Numbered from the stretch's first letter, positions 16,252-25,562 are shown. The stretch: 64,000 nt of DNA from Chamaesiphon minutus PCC 6605 (GCF_000317145.1 NC_019697.1:4600886-4664885); one strand, 5' to 3'. The notes: generated by a model from the letters alone, not told the origin. Numbers and translations: made by a program.

Positions 16252-17425
16252 GCTGTCGATCGATCGTGCGGACTTTTGTCAACCAGCTTGTTAATTCGGC
16301 AGGTGTCAGGCGTCGTGCTGCCGTGGTTAATTGTAAAACAAAGCGGAGATCTTCGGTCGGTAATTTAGTCTGATTTTCCCAGGCGGTAATTAATGTCTGT
16401 GGTTCTACCAATCGATCTTTGCCCAACCCTAATTTTTGTTGCCAAGCCAAGCGTTCGGCTCTACCGATATTTTGGACTACAAATTCACTGCTGTTGGCTT
16501 GGCTGAGGACTCCAGCAAGTGCTTGAATATATGCTTCGCTATTATCAATTTCTGGCTGTTTGGGGATAATAACTTTACCAAATCTACGATTTTGCTGCCA
16601 CACTAATATTAATATACCCAGCAGGATATTCATTAAGACAACAATTAAGGGCGTACCAGCTAGATATTCTAGAGCATCGCCATCTGTTTCGCGATCGAGC
16701 GATTCCGTTCGATCTTGTCGAGCATTAGTCGCTGATTTGGGTTTGCGTTCTACATAGCCATGAATATATTCATCTACCAATACTTGCTTCTGCTCTTTAG
16801 TAACTAGTTCGGCGAGTAATTCATAATTCGGTCGAAAATCTTGATAGGCATTGGCTGCTAAATATGATGTCGTTGCTATATAAAGCGACCCTTTACCGAT
16901 TCTAAATCCATAAACAACACTACCAGCACGATCTTTCAAATTTGCCTCGCCAAAAGCATCTTTAGGCAAGCCAATTCTGGCAAGATCGGCTCTAAATCTC
17001 CGAGTAGTTTCAATTCGCACATTGCCTTGAGGACTCTCTAGATCCGATCGAAATGGAATTTCCCAAGCTGGTGCTGTTACACCTAAAATAACGAGCGTGT
17101 TGCCACTACCGATCCATTTTTTCTGGAGATCGCTTAGTTCCAATCGTTCTAATTGAGGATTGACTTGCAGGAGTGTTGTTTCCGATTGGTATTGAGGCTC
17201 GCGTGTAAGTTGGAGAAACGATCGTTGCCAACGTTGGATTTTAATCCCACGTTCGGACATCATGCCATACCATTCACTATAACCATTTGCCGCGATACTA
17301 TAACTCGATCCTTGCTGTCTGCCATCCCCACTCATAGCACTGACGATCGTAATTAAAACGATCGCGATCGTTCCTAGCAACAATAATTGCCAATACTGTT
17401 TTAATAACTTCTTAAAATCTGTCAT
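16241..17425 (-). CDS. DUF4350 domain membrane protein
   Basis: 394 residues. One membrane segment lies at residues ~12-31 (QLLLLGTIAIVLITIVSAM) and a second near ~255-275 (IVVLMNILLGILILVWQQ), with a globular DUF4350 domain between them (LVILGVTAPAWEIPF, DRAGSVVYGFRIGKGSLYI). The C-terminal ~110 residues are cytosolic and helical. It sits between DUF4129 and MoxR genes on the same strand, as is usual for this set. The role is unknown but presumably in a MoxR-dependent membrane complex. Confidence 0.82.
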   Translation of the reverse strand: MTDFKKLLKQYWQLLLLGTIAIVLITIVSAMSGDGRQQGSSYSIAANGYSEWYGMMSERGIKIQRWQRSFLQLTREPQYQSETTLLQVNPQLERLELSDLQKKWIGSGNTLVILGVTAPAWEIPFRSDLESPQGNVRIETTRRFRADLARIGLPKDAFGEANLKDRAGSVVYGFRIGKGSLYIATTSYLAANAYQDFRPNYELLAELVTKEQKQVLVDEYIHGYVERKPKSATNARQDRTESLDRETDGDALEYLAGTPLIVVLMNILLGILILVWQQNRRFGKVIIPKQPEIDNSEAYIQALAGVLSQANSSEFVVQNIGRAERLAWQQKLGLGKDRLVEPQTLITAWENQTKLPTEDLRFVLQLTTAARRLTPAELTSWLTKVRTIDRQLRG

Positions 17426-17490
17426 AAATAACTAGTTATTAATTCTTAAGTAAGGCAACGCCAGTCGAACATGATAAGTATCATCTGAAA

Positions 17491-18114
17491 TTACAAGCAA
17501 CCAACTCCTAACTCTAAACTATCAACTATCAACTGATTCTCAACTTGTCGATAAGCTTGTTGACATCGATCGAAATCGGCACTTGAAACTTGTCGATCGC
17601 CAAAATGCAGTTGTTCGTGAAGCAATACTAAGACCTCTCCCACATTTGCAACTGGAACGGCACTTAATAGCTGAAGATATTCGCGATCGGTGCGGCTAAA
17701 TTGATGCGGAATTAACTTGGCGTCATTCAATCTTTGCAGCAGTGCCAAATACAGCCATCTACTCGCTTGAGTATAGTCGCCATCTTGCTGAAACTGTTGG
17801 GACTGAGCTAGTAACTCTGCTACCGTGTAGACTTTTGCTGGCGAGCGATCTAACGTCGAGTTCGATCGATCTTTTTGTTGCTGCAACCAATTTTGCCAGT
17901 AGGGATAGATGATGCGATAGCCGATCCAAATGACTAATCCAGCTAAGATCAACCACACAATTTGGACTAATAATGGCCCCAACCAGGGTGGAAAGATATC
18001 GAGATTTAAATCTCGATCGTCCGATCTCAACTTGACTTCAATCCATTCTCCCAATTGCTGTTGGAGTTGTTCCAACTGCCATCGCCAACTTGTTTTTTCA
18101 GCCGCAGTGGACAT
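17491..18114 (-). CDS. DUF4129 domain membrane protein
   Basis: 207 residues from the ATG at 18114 (MSTAAEKTSWRW). A single membrane helix at ~46-68 (GPLLVQIVWLILAGLVIWIG) is followed by the DUF4129 domain (VAELLAQSQQFQQDGDYTQASRWLYLALLQRL, SRTDREYLQLL). An upstream in-frame start would add 28 residues with no family match. It is the first gene of the DUF4129, DUF4350, moxR run. The last 15 codons (around 17507-17535) coincide with CAACTAT-type heptamer repeats, so the C-terminus may have been altered by repeat expansion. Confidence 0.82.
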   Translation of the reverse strand: MSTAAEKTSWRWQLEQLQQQLGEWIEVKLRSDDRDLNLDIFPPWLGPLLVQIVWLILAGLVIWIGYRIIYPYWQNWLQQQKDRSNSTLDRSPAKVYTVAELLAQSQQFQQDGDYTQASRWLYLALLQRLNDAKLIPHQFSRTDREYLQLLSAVPVANVGEVLVLLHEQLHFGDRQVSSADFDRCQQAYRQVENQLIVDSLELGVGCL

Positions 18115-18396
18115 ATATTTGTGGTAGCTACGCTGGTTCGCAACACATTGTATCTCGTCCATCATATTAGATGGGGAGGAAATTGTACAACCAGTCAATT
18201 TGGAAGATGGGGAGATGGGTGGATGTGTAATGGGTAAAAGAACGATTCCCTCTCCACCTGTCTCTTGGTTCCTTCGTCTCCTCGTCCCCCCCTCTTCCCT
18301 GCTCTCTAGAACCTAAAGCCTATTTAAAGCCGAAGGGACGATCGAAAGGATAGAATAGCGATCGGAGTTAGCTTACATTCACAACTGCATCAGCCA
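18115..18396. repeat. Divergent intergenic region with G-rich then C-rich heptamer-like tracts
   Basis: Upstream of the DUF4129 gene the + strand is G-rich (GGGGAGATGGGTGGATG, about 18205-18238). Upstream of the Hpt gene it is C-rich (TCTCCACC to CCTCTTCCC, about 18248-18300) and ends with a CCTAAAG word. The promoters of both genes should lie here; I could not fix them. Confidence 0.6.
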
Positions 18397-18723
18397 ATGA
18401 ACGATCTCATAGATATTGACTGGGAACAATTACATCAAGTTTCGGAAGATGACCCGGAATTTGAATTAGAATTACTCACAATGTTGGCAGAAGATGTCAA
18501 ACTGCATATCACAGATCTTCGCCAAGCCGTGCTCGATCGCGATGTAGTGGCGATCGCTCATGAAGCTCATTACATCAAAGGTGCCAGTGCTAATGTAGGC
18601 GTCGTAAGTATTACAGCACTAGCCAAACAAATCGAGCAGCTAGCCAAAGAGCAAACGACGACTGATACGGCTTCGCAGGGTGAACGCATCAAAATCGGGT
18701 GTAATTCGATCGATCAAAACTAG
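18397..18723 (+). CDS. Hpt-domain phosphotransfer protein, C-terminus replaced by IS sequence
   Basis: A stand-alone histidine phosphotransfer protein. The phospho-acceptor His is in EAHYIKGASANVGV, and the preceding DPEFELELLTMLAEDVKLHI and following ITALAKQIEQLAKE helices complete the four-helix bundle. An ISAs1-family element is inserted after codon 93. The present frame reads 15 foreign residues (QGERIKIGCNSIDQN) before a stop. Removing the element and one 10-bp duplication restores an in-frame 113-residue protein ending LGRLESYLASKN. The His and most of the bundle are retained, so the shortened protein may still work in a phosphorelay; no partner kinase is adjacent. Confidence 0.82.
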   Translation: MNDLIDIDWEQLHQVSEDDPEFELELLTMLAEDVKLHITDLRQAVLDRDVVAIAHEAHYIKGASANVGVVSITALAKQIEQLAKEQTTTDTASQGERIKIGCNSIDQN

Positions 18724-20160
18724 AATAGCTAACTCAATCGTACTTACTAACTAATTGCACTTATTACAATGCCAATTGAAACTAAAATCAAACATGAGAT
18801 CCGATTAATTTAATTTAGTGTAGCAGAAAGCTCGACCAACTCATTAGTCAAGCCGAGATTAATTAGTGCAAATAAATTACAAAATAGCTTCTAAAAGTTC
18901 AGTTGAATATTCTTCGTCAAGTGTCGCCAAGAATCTCTTACTTCTAACACTTAACTTTCGACTTTTATTTTCACTAATTATGTTAACTGCTATATGTCGT
19001 AAAATCGCAAAATTAGCTGGAGCATTATCTTTCCTAATTCGACTATCATCTTCTTTAAAAGCAACATCAAGCACCCAGTGAAGAGAATTTTCTATCGACC
19101 AATGACTTCTAATTCCCTCTGCTAATTTTTGAGCATCGCTCTCTAGACTACTGATAAAATAACGAGTTTCTACACTCGTCTTTCCGCCGACAACTCGAAC
19201 TGATTCTACCATGCCAATACTAGTTAACTTTTTCCATTTTTGCAGTGGATCTATTTGCTCCGCAACATCTGTTATCATTAAATAATTACGAATTTCTTCT
19301 CTACCTCTATTCATCTCTCTACTGTTGAAGCTACTCAGGTTGAGGTCTTTTCCCTGAGTTTCAATTGCTTGTTTAAATAGCTGCTTTACTTGTTTGTACA
19401 AGGTCGGTTGATTCTTTTTTACAGCAATTACATAATCTGCATCTTTTTCGACGATTTTTTTGACTATTTCTCTTTGACATCCCATTGCGTCGATGGTAAC
19501 GATACATCCTGCTAAATCCAAGATTTGAATCAGTTCGGGAAGTGCTGTGATTTCATTAGATTTTCCTTCTACTTTCTTTTGACCTAATACTAATCTATTA
19601 CTTGCAGCCCAGGCACTGACTGTATTAATTACACCTTGACCATTCTTTTCATCTCCTGAGTTTCGAGATTGTTTTCCATCAAAGGCAATTATTTCTCCTG
19701 CGGTTATTTTACTTATTCCTTTAATCCAACTCAGGAATGATTTATTAAATTCATCAGGATTAATTTGTGAAAATACTCTAGCAAATGTATCATGAGATGG
19801 GATTCCATTCGGTAGTTCTAGGAACTTTTCTAACCATTTTTTTCTGGCTATACCATACATTTCTATATCTATCCATCCGTCCGCCCCACATACTACAGCA
19901 CAAATGGAGATCGTGATGATGTCGATTAGTTTATGTTTTTTTCCACGTTCAATCCTAATGTCTTCTATGTCGTCAAAGTGTTCTGCGATACTATGCTTAG
20001 GCTTCAGCTTCATTTTACATGATATTAGTTCCAAATCAACTTAACACAATTAATTAGCTAAAGCTATCGACGGGTATAGATTTCACATCTTTGATGAATC
20101 AAATTTACATCTAGTTTCTAAGTGTTTTTAATAATATAAGATTTAAGTGCGTTCACCCTG
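18676..20160 (-). mobile_element. ISAs1-family insertion sequence
   Basis: 1485-bp element bounded by terminal inverted repeats CAGGGTGAACGCA (13 bp perfect, 18/21 overall). It is flanked by the 10-bp target duplication TACGGCTTCG (18666-18675 and 20161-20170), typical for this family. One transposase gene fills most of it. It interrupts the Hpt gene. Confidence 0.95.
18877..20013 (-). CDS. ISAs1-family transposase
   Basis: 378 residues from the ATG at 20013 (MKLKPKHSIAEHFDDIEDIRIERGKKH); a TTG at 20034 would add seven. It has the N-terminal DDE_Tnp_1-associated domain and the ISAs1 core: IIAFDGKQSRNSGDE (first Asp), IVTIDAMGCQREIVKKI (second Asp) and IRSHWSIENSLHWVLDVAFKEDDSRIR (Glu region). 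No frameshift or internal stop, so it is likely functional. Confidence 0.95.
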   Translation of the reverse strand: MKLKPKHSIAEHFDDIEDIRIERGKKHKLIDIITISICAVVCGADGWIDIEMYGIARKKWLEKFLELPNGIPSHDTFARVFSQINPDEFNKSFLSWIKGISKITAGEIIAFDGKQSRNSGDEKNGQGVINTVSAWAASNRLVLGQKKVEGKSNEITALPELIQILDLAGCIVTIDAMGCQREIVKKIVEKDADYVIAVKKNQPTLYKQVKQLFKQAIETQGKDLNLSSFNSREMNRGREEIRNYLMITDVAEQIDPLQKWKKLTSIGMVESVRVVGGKTSVETRYFISSLESDAQKLAEGIRSHWSIENSLHWVLDVAFKEDDSRIRKDNAPANFAILRHIAVNIISENKSRKLSVRSKRFLATLDEEYSTELLEAIL

Positions 20161-20170
20161 TACGGCTTCG

Positions 20171-20233
20171 TTGGTGGAGCAAATGGAGATCGATCTGGGT
20201 CGGTTGGAAAGTTATTTAGCAAGTAAGAATTAA
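20171..20233 (+). pseudogene. 3' fragment of the Hpt-domain gene
   Basis: After the second copy of the TACGGCTTCG duplication the frame of the upstream Hpt gene continues as LVEQMEIDLGRLESYLASKN and a TAA at 20231-20233. This is a normal Hpt C-terminal helix. It cannot be expressed from the Hpt start while the element is present. Confidence 0.85.
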
Positions 20234-20419
20234 ATTATAGTCGAGCGGGTTGTTAACTAGGCTGGCGCAGACAGTTATAGTTAAATAGCAAATAGCAAGC
20301 TTGCAATCTAGGTTTTCAGCCAATAATTTGTCCATGCGATCTTGCCATCCTAATCGCTAGTGTTGTTGGGTTACTAATAATTATTGTTGGCTACTGTTAG
20401 CAGTCGATATGTCGAGATC

Positions 20420-21121
20420 GTGCTTTATACCTATCCTCAACTCTATTCCGGCATTCTCGTCAAACGATACAAGCGATTTTTTGCAGATATAGAGCTAGCG
20501 ACAGGCGAACTCATCACCGCTCATTGTCCGAATACTGGCCCCATGACTGGAGTCTGTCAAATTGGTGCGCCCGTGCAGGTATCGTTTCACGATAATCCTA
20601 AGCGTAAACTAGCTTACACTTGGGAAATGATTGAAATCGATCGCGTGTGGATCGGCATTAACACTGCATTGCCCAACAAGCTCATCAAAATCGCTCTAGA
20701 ACAACATTTATTTCCCGAACTCGAAACATATCAAACCATTCGATCGGAAGTAGTCTACGGTCAAAATGGGGGCAGCAGGATCGACTTTTTGCTGTCTGGT
20801 GGAGATCGATCGATCTATCTAGAAGTGAAGAATACTACTTGGTCGATCGGGGATATGGCAGTTTTCCCCGATACCGAAACTACTAGAGGTCAAAAACACC
20901 TGCGCGAACTCATCGATGTCATGCCCGAATATCGGGCGGCGATGCTCTATTTGATAAATCGCGGCGACAAGACCAAATTCTCTCCTGGCGATACTACCGA
21001 TCCCGTTTATGGTCGATTGCTACGGACGGCAGTAGCCAAGGGTCTAGAAGTACTGCCTTGTCGATTCAATATTACACCTGAAGGGGTGGAATATTTGGGA
21101 TTAGCAGAACTAATCCTCTAA
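20420..21121 (+). CDS. sfsA: SfsA family DNA/RNA nuclease-like protein
   Basis: About 233 residues from the GTG at 20420. Signatures are LVKRYKRFFADI (OB-fold start), AHCPNTGPMTGV, NPKRKLAYTWEMIEID, SEVVYGQNGGSRIDFLL and the nuclease-like core YLEVKNTT with TTRGQKHLRELI. SfsA was named for stimulating sugar fermentation in E. coli; its structure combines an OB fold with a restriction-like nuclease fold. The frame is open to a TTG at 20384. The start at 20420 gives the N-terminal length usual in cyanobacterial homologues but has no clear ribosome binding site. Confidence 0.88.
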   Translation: MLYTYPQLYSGILVKRYKRFFADIELATGELITAHCPNTGPMTGVCQIGAPVQVSFHDNPKRKLAYTWEMIEIDRVWIGINTALPNKLIKIALEQHLFPELETYQTIRSEVVYGQNGGSRIDFLLSGGDRSIYLEVKNTTWSIGDMAVFPDTETTRGQKHLRELIDVMPEYRAAMLYLINRGDKTKFSPGDTTDPVYGRLLRTAVAKGLEVLPCRFNITPEGVEYLGLAELIL

Positions 21122-21125
21122 CTTA

Positions 21126-21293
21126 TTACAGTTTTACTAACATCAGGACGTTTTGGATCGAGACCGATCCTGTTAATGGTGCTGGACCTGACATGTCTGA
21201 AGGTAAGAAGATCCGCGCGCTTACAGCTACTAGGGCAAAAAGAAATACTAATAAAATGAGGAACGGCGCGACATTTTGACGAAAGAAAGTCAT
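21126..21293 (-). CDS. Small single-span membrane protein (55 aa)
   Basis: A short frame opposite the sfsA end. Translation begins MTFFRQNVAPFLILLVFLFA and continues LVAVSARIFLPSDMSGPAPL, ending MLVKL. There is one clear transmembrane helix (residues ~10-30) with a positive N-terminal side, then a Pro-rich soluble tail. The composition, and the way it ends five bases from the convergent sfsA stop, look like a real gene. I think similar short proteins occur in other cyanobacteria but cannot name a function. It is not one of the photosystem or NDH small subunits I can recognise. Confidence 0.65.
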   Translation of the reverse strand: MTFFRQNVAPFLILLVFLFALVAVSARIFLPSDMSGPAPLTGSVSIQNVLMLVKL

Positions 21294-21512
21294 AGCTTTA
21301 GGTACGCAGACAGAATTATGGATATATTTAGCGATTGTAACAAAAATTAACTTAGATATCTTTAAAATCTGGTTCTCGATCTAGTCCTCTGACTCACTTG
21401 GTTTGTATCGAACACTTTGAACTACGATTGTTCTAAGCATTGTCTATTTGAGAGATTACCTAAAAATAGGACGATCGCTGCGAGTTCAATTAACTAAATT
21501 AAGGAATGCATC

Positions 21513-22847
21513 ATGAAGTCAATTTCTTCATACTTGGCAGTATTTAACAGTCGAAAAATGGTAGCAATCTTGCTACTTGGCTTTGCCTCTGGTTTACCAT
21601 ATGCTCTAGCTGATGATGCTTTTAGAGCATGGCTGACCAAGACTGGATTTGACGTCAAGACCATTGGTTGGTTGAGTTTAGTGGGTCTACCTTACTCGCT
21701 CAAATTTCTCTGGTCGCCATTAATTGACTATCTTCGACTACCTTTGTTGGGACGTCGGCGGGGCTGGATTTTGGCTGCTCAAATTGGGCTAATTGTCACA
21801 ATTATGTTTTTGGCCAGTCAGATGGGGGTAATTGCGGGATTAGATGCCGCAGGTAAAAATAATGCCCTGCAATTAGTTTCGATTACCGCCGTGGCAATGG
21901 CGTTTTTAAGTGCTACCCAGGATATCGCCGTTGATGCCTACCGAACTGATGTCGTTAGCACCTTAGAAGTGGGAGCTGGCGCATCTGTGGCTCTGTTGGG
22001 CTATCGAGTGGCTTTACTGCTAACGGGTTGGATTGCCTTCGTTTTGGCGGATCGGATTGGCTGGGCATCGGTATATGGTGTCATGGCGATATTTTTGGGG
22101 ATTGGGATCGTGGGTTCTTTCATCGCGCCCAATGAAAAAGCCCATGTTACCCCAAAAAATATTGGCGAAGCTGTCGTGCAGCCTTTTCTGGAATTTTTCC
22201 GCCGCTTGGGTACCCAACAAGCTATTTTAGTTTTAATTTTTATTGTGGTGTTTCGGCTCGGCGATGCCATGGTAGCTAAAATGGCGGTTCCTTTTCTCGG
22301 TGCCAAAGGGCTGACCTTTAGTGATACAGATATCGGGAATATTCGACAAGGGATGGGTCTAATTGCGACGATCGTTGGTACGCTGGCTGGCGGCTCCTTC
22401 TTAAGTAAATTAGGCATCAATCGCTCCTTATGGATTTTTGGCGGTTTACAAGCTGCGAGTAATTTGGCTTATTACGCTTTGGCCTTAAGTGGCAAGAATC
22501 TCTCGGCGATGGTAGTGGCGATTAATGTCGAAAATTTTTGTAGTGGTCTAGCTGTTGCAGGTTTTGTGGGATATCTAATGAGTCTATGCAATCCCGAATT
22601 TTCAGCTACTCAGTTTGCACTGTTATCCAGTTTGATGGCGGTAGGTCGAGATCTAATTGCTGGGCCAGCAGCGGGGGAACTGGCAACTAAGCTCGGAGTT
22701 GGGACTGACGTAGCTGGATTAACTGGCTGGGGAGGATTCTTTTTGGTTACGTTAGCAATAGCATTACCAGGGATGGTGATGCTGCTTTTCATGGCACCTT
22801 GGAATACGAATAGTCCTGAAGATGCTATCTCCAGGCAAGATAAGTAG
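21513..22847 (+). CDS. AmpG-like MFS permease
   Basis: 444 residues with 12 predicted membrane segments. The N-terminal block LLLGFASGLPYALADDAFRAWL, then IGWLSLVGLPYSLKFLWSPLID and LLGRRRGWILAAQ, is the AmpG signature of inner-membrane permeases that import anhydromuropeptides for wall recycling. TQDIAVDAYRTDVV in segment 4-5 is also typical. A GGAATG-type ribosome binding site sits 6 bases before the ATG. No other wall-recycling gene (nagZ, ampD) is adjacent, so the actual substrate is inferred. Confidence 0.85.
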   Translation: MKSISSYLAVFNSRKMVAILLLGFASGLPYALADDAFRAWLTKTGFDVKTIGWLSLVGLPYSLKFLWSPLIDYLRLPLLGRRRGWILAAQIGLIVTIMFLASQMGVIAGLDAAGKNNALQLVSITAVAMAFLSATQDIAVDAYRTDVVSTLEVGAGASVALLGYRVALLLTGWIAFVLADRIGWASVYGVMAIFLGIGIVGSFIAPNEKAHVTPKNIGEAVVQPFLEFFRRLGTQQAILVLIFIVVFRLGDAMVAKMAVPFLGAKGLTFSDTDIGNIRQGMGLIATIVGTLAGGSFLSKLGINRSLWIFGGLQAASNLAYYALALSGKNLSAMVVAINVENFCSGLAVAGFVGYLMSLCNPEFSATQFALLSSLMAVGRDLIAGPAAGELATKLGVGTDVAGLTGWGGFFLVTLAIALPGMVMLLFMAPWNTNSPEDAISRQDK

Positions 22848-22879
22848 GTGCTTAACAATCGCTAGTGTCATCGATCGAC

Positions 22880-23320
22880 TCAACCCGCAATCTCAGCTTC
22901 AATAAAACGATTTTCACTATTCATAGTCACTAAAATACAATGTCCCCAAAACAGATCGCCATCATTATGATAGAAGGATACTTCACCATCTGAATCGATA
23001 CAAATAGACTCAAGTGTCATCCGTTGCTGAAATTGTTCGGGTGTTAATGGCTCTTCATCTTCATCATCAATCCACGTCTCATTCTTAACTTGTAGCAACC
23101 CTTGAGCCGCGTACTCTTTAGCTAACTGGGCATAGTTTTCTAACTCCCCCACTAGATTAGTAGCCCTTGTAAGTGCAGAGGTTACGGAATTCTCTGCATC
23201 AGTTGAAAGCTGAATCGAAATATCCGATTGTTGAATTTTAAACTTTCCTTTATACCAGTCATAGTCTTCCTCGTAGCGCAGCACTCCTAATTCTGGGCAT
23301 TCAATATCGGGATATTTCAT
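22880..23320 (-). CDS. DUF2262 domain protein
   Basis: 146 acidic residues matching the DUF2262 pattern: ELGVLRYEEDYDWYKGKF at the start, a helix KEYAAQGLLQVKNETWIDDEDE, LTPEQFQQRMTLESICIDSDGEVSFYHNDGDLFWGH, and a final EAEIAG. The family is found in bacteria and some eukaryotes without an assigned activity. It is probably soluble. It lies 23 bases downstream of the ATP-grasp-like gene on the same strand, so the two may be co-transcribed. Confidence 0.78.
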   Translation of the reverse strand: MKYPDIECPELGVLRYEEDYDWYKGKFKIQQSDISIQLSTDAENSVTSALTRATNLVGELENYAQLAKEYAAQGLLQVKNETWIDDEDEEPLTPEQFQQRMTLESICIDSDGEVSFYHNDGDLFWGHCILVTMNSENRFIEAEIAG

Positions 23321-23343
23321 TAATTTTAGGTGCTTGACGAGCT

Positions 23344-24156
23344 TTAAATAACAGATATTACCGATCGATTAATCCAATCTATTGCATAATCTCGATAGGC
23401 TGCCCAAATCTCCGGAAAACGACTGACATTAGGAACGTGGTTGACTTCGAGTAAATGCTTGGTACCTCGATCGGTCACGATATAATCGTTGGCGACAAGT
23501 TCTAATCCGAAAGCTTTCGCAATATTCTGGGTATCTGCTAATAACTCTCGATCGATCTCCATAAATTTAGCATTAGGAGCGTGAATCGACTTGAGCCAAC
23601 TATCTCCTTCTAGTTTAATTTGCCAGTACTTATCCCCAATCAGGACGATTCGCACCGATTGTCCAGGGATAAAATCTTCCACGATACAAGGCTCGTCGCT
23701 TTGCCAGACTCCTTCAAATCGTTCTTTGTTCTTGCCACAATGCCAGTTACCCCATTTCGCAACTCGTTCGGCTTCGGTATGAAATTCGGCTTTTGGCGAA
23801 GCGTATCCTCTCAATGGCAACCCAAAGCGAGTATGTTCGAGGGCGCGAACTAGCCCTGGTAGACGCAACCGCAGATCCATCATCCCGCGCGGACTGGGCA
23901 AACAAGACCCACCCCATAATGCTAATGCTGCCAGAAATTCGAGATCGTCTTCATAAATACCGTGAAATACCACTCGCGTTACCTCGACTAAGCCAGGTTT
24001 TTGGCGAGATGCCACCAACAGCTTGCCATCTCTAACGACGATCTGAGGTAAAGCTTGATGGGCGACAATCCCAATGCCAAACTCTAGCGCAGACTGGATC
24101 TCACTGACCTCATGTTCTTCTAAACCAACGATACAAACTCTTTGAGTGACAGCCAT
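23344..24156 (-). CDS. ATP-grasp-like protein of unknown substrate
   Basis: 270 residues. The C-terminal half resembles the ATP-grasp core: CIVEDFIPGQSVRIVLIGDKYWQIKL (nucleotide-binding strand pair), ELVANDYIVTDRG and LLEVNHVPNVSRFPEIW, which supplies the Glu-x-Asn metal ligands. The N-terminal part begins with a hydrophobic strand VCIVGLEEHEVSEIQSAL. ATP-grasp enzymes join carboxylates to amines or thiols; the substrate cannot be deduced. It could be RimK/glutathione-synthetase-related. No biosynthetic partner is nearby. Confidence 0.65.
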   Translation of the reverse strand: MAVTQRVCIVGLEEHEVSEIQSALEFGIGIVAHQALPQIVVRDGKLLVASRQKPGLVEVTRVVFHGIYEDDLEFLAALALWGGSCLPSPRGMMDLRLRLPGLVRALEHTRFGLPLRGYASPKAEFHTEAERVAKWGNWHCGKNKERFEGVWQSDEPCIVEDFIPGQSVRIVLIGDKYWQIKLEGDSWLKSIHAPNAKFMEIDRELLADTQNIAKAFGLELVANDYIVTDRGTKHLLEVNHVPNVSRFPEIWAAYRDYAIDWINRSVISVI

Positions 24157-24367
24157 ATTCAGTAATTAATGCAGTATGTAAGTTTGAGAGACTCGAACCT
24201 AAATAACCACTCCTCTACCAATGCGTTAGGCTCGGCGGTCATTCTGCGGACAATCGGGGCAGAGATTTTCGATCGTCATCATCTCCCAGAAGTATACCCA
24301 GCCTCAGCCGATCGATAAACATTAGATAAGCTGATGACTCCCATCAGGGCTACAAACCTGAGAAAGG

Positions 24368-24396
24368 TTTACAAACGTTAACAATCGAGTTAAATT
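24368..24396 (+). promoter_or_regulatory. Candidate psbA promoter
   Basis: TTTACA (24368-24373) and TAAATT (24391-24396) are separated by 17 bases and lie 57 bases before the psbA ATG. TTTACA is the usual -35 of cyanobacterial psbA promoters recognised by the principal sigma factor. The leader would be about 50 bases. Confidence 0.6.
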
Positions 24397-24452
24397 AGGT
24401 ACATACATCAAAAACATTCCGTTCCACCAGGAACACAAGCAATCATAAAACC

Positions 24453-25535
24453 ATGACCACAACCTTACAACGCACCCAGAACGCGAACGTCTGGGATCGC
24501 TTCTGTAGTTGGATTACCTCCACCGAGAACCGCATCTACGTCGGTTGGTTCGGCGTCCTGATGGTACCAACCCTCCTCTCCGCAACAATCTGCTTCATCA
24601 TCGCCTTCATCGCCGCTCCTCCAGTAGACATCGACGGCATCCGCGAACCAGTAGCAGGTTCCTTAATGTTCGGCAACAACATCATCTCCGGTGCTGTTAT
24701 TCCTTCCTCCAACGCTATCGGTCTTCACTTCTACCCCATCTGGGAAGCAGCTTCCTTAGATGAATGGCTATACAACGGCGGTCCTTACCAACTAGTAGTA
24801 TTCCACTTCTTAATCGGTATCTTCTGCTACATGGGTCGTGAATGGGAACTCTCCTACCGCCTCGGTATGCGTCCTTGGATCTGCGTCGCTTACTCCGCTC
24901 CCGTAGCAGCAGCAACCGCAGTATTCTTAATCTACCCCATCGGTCAAGGTTCGTTCTCTGACGGTATGCCTTTAGGTATCTCCGGTACGTTCAACTTCAT
25001 GATCGTCTTCCAAGCAGAGCACAACATCTTAATGCACCCCTTCCACATGCTCGGCGTAGCAGGTGTCTTCGGTGGTAGCTTGTTCTCCGCAATGCACGGT
25101 TCCTTAGTAACTTCCTCCTTAGTTCGGGAAACAACTGAAGTTGAAAGCCAAAACTACGGATACAAATTCGGACAAGAAGAAGAAACATACAACATCGTCG
25201 CAGCACACGGCTACTTCGGTCGGTTAATCTTCCAATACGCTTCCTTCAACAACAGCCGCGCACTACACTTCTTCTTAGGTGCATGGCCTGTAGTCGGCAT
25301 CTGGTTCACCTCCTTGGGTGTAAGCACCATGGCGTTCAACCTCAACGGTTTCAACTTCAACCAATCGGTAGTTGATTCACAAGGTCGCGGCATCAACACT
25401 TGGGCAGACATTATCAACCGCGCTAACTTGGGTATGGAAGTAATGCACGAGCGTAATGCTCACAACTTCCCGCTCGACTTGGCTGCTGGTGAAGCTACTC
25501 CTGTTGCTTTGACTGCTCCTACCATCAACGGTTAA
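24453..25535 (+). CDS. psbA: Photosystem II D1 protein, Glu130 (high-light type) form
   Basis: 360 residues, standard D1 length, five membrane helices in the thylakoid. Key residues are all present: Tyr161 (YZ, in LIYPIGQG), Asp170, Glu189, His190, His195 and His198 (P680 chlorophyll ligand), and the C-terminal ligand region ending at Ala344. The 16-residue tail ([16 protein letters not shown]) is removed by CtpA. Residue 130 is Glu (GREWELS); in cyanobacteria with several psbA copies Glu130 marks the high-light or stress D1 form, while Gln130 marks the low-light form. Codon use is strongly biased to C-ending codons, as expected for a very highly expressed gene. A strong terminator follows. 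Confidence 0.99.
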   Translation: MTTTLQRTQNANVWDRFCSWITSTENRIYVGWFGVLMVPTLLSATICFIIAFIAAPPVDIDGIREPVAGSLMFGNNIISGAVIPSSNAIGLHFYPIWEAASLDEWLYNGGPYQLVVFHFLIGIFCYMGREWELSYRLGMRPWICVAYSAPVAAATAVFLIYPIGQGSFSDGMPLGISGTFNFMIVFQAEHNILMHPFHMLGVAGVFGGSLFSAMHGSLVTSSLVRETTEVESQNYGYKFGQEEETYNIVAAHGYFGRLIFQYASFNNSRALHFFLGAWPVVGIWFTSLGVSTMAFNLNGFNFNQSVVDSQGRGINTWADIINRANLGMEVMHERNAHNFPLDLAAGEATPVALTAPTING

Positions 25536-25562
25536 TCCTGAGTTGAATTCGAGATAGATAAG

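Noticed and set aside
24181-24262. tRNA-like sequence on the minus strand upstream of psbA (TGGTAGAG and GGTTCGAGTC words)
   Set aside because: The acceptor, anticodon and T stems do not pair, and there is no matching 5' acceptor strand. At most a decayed tRNA fragment.
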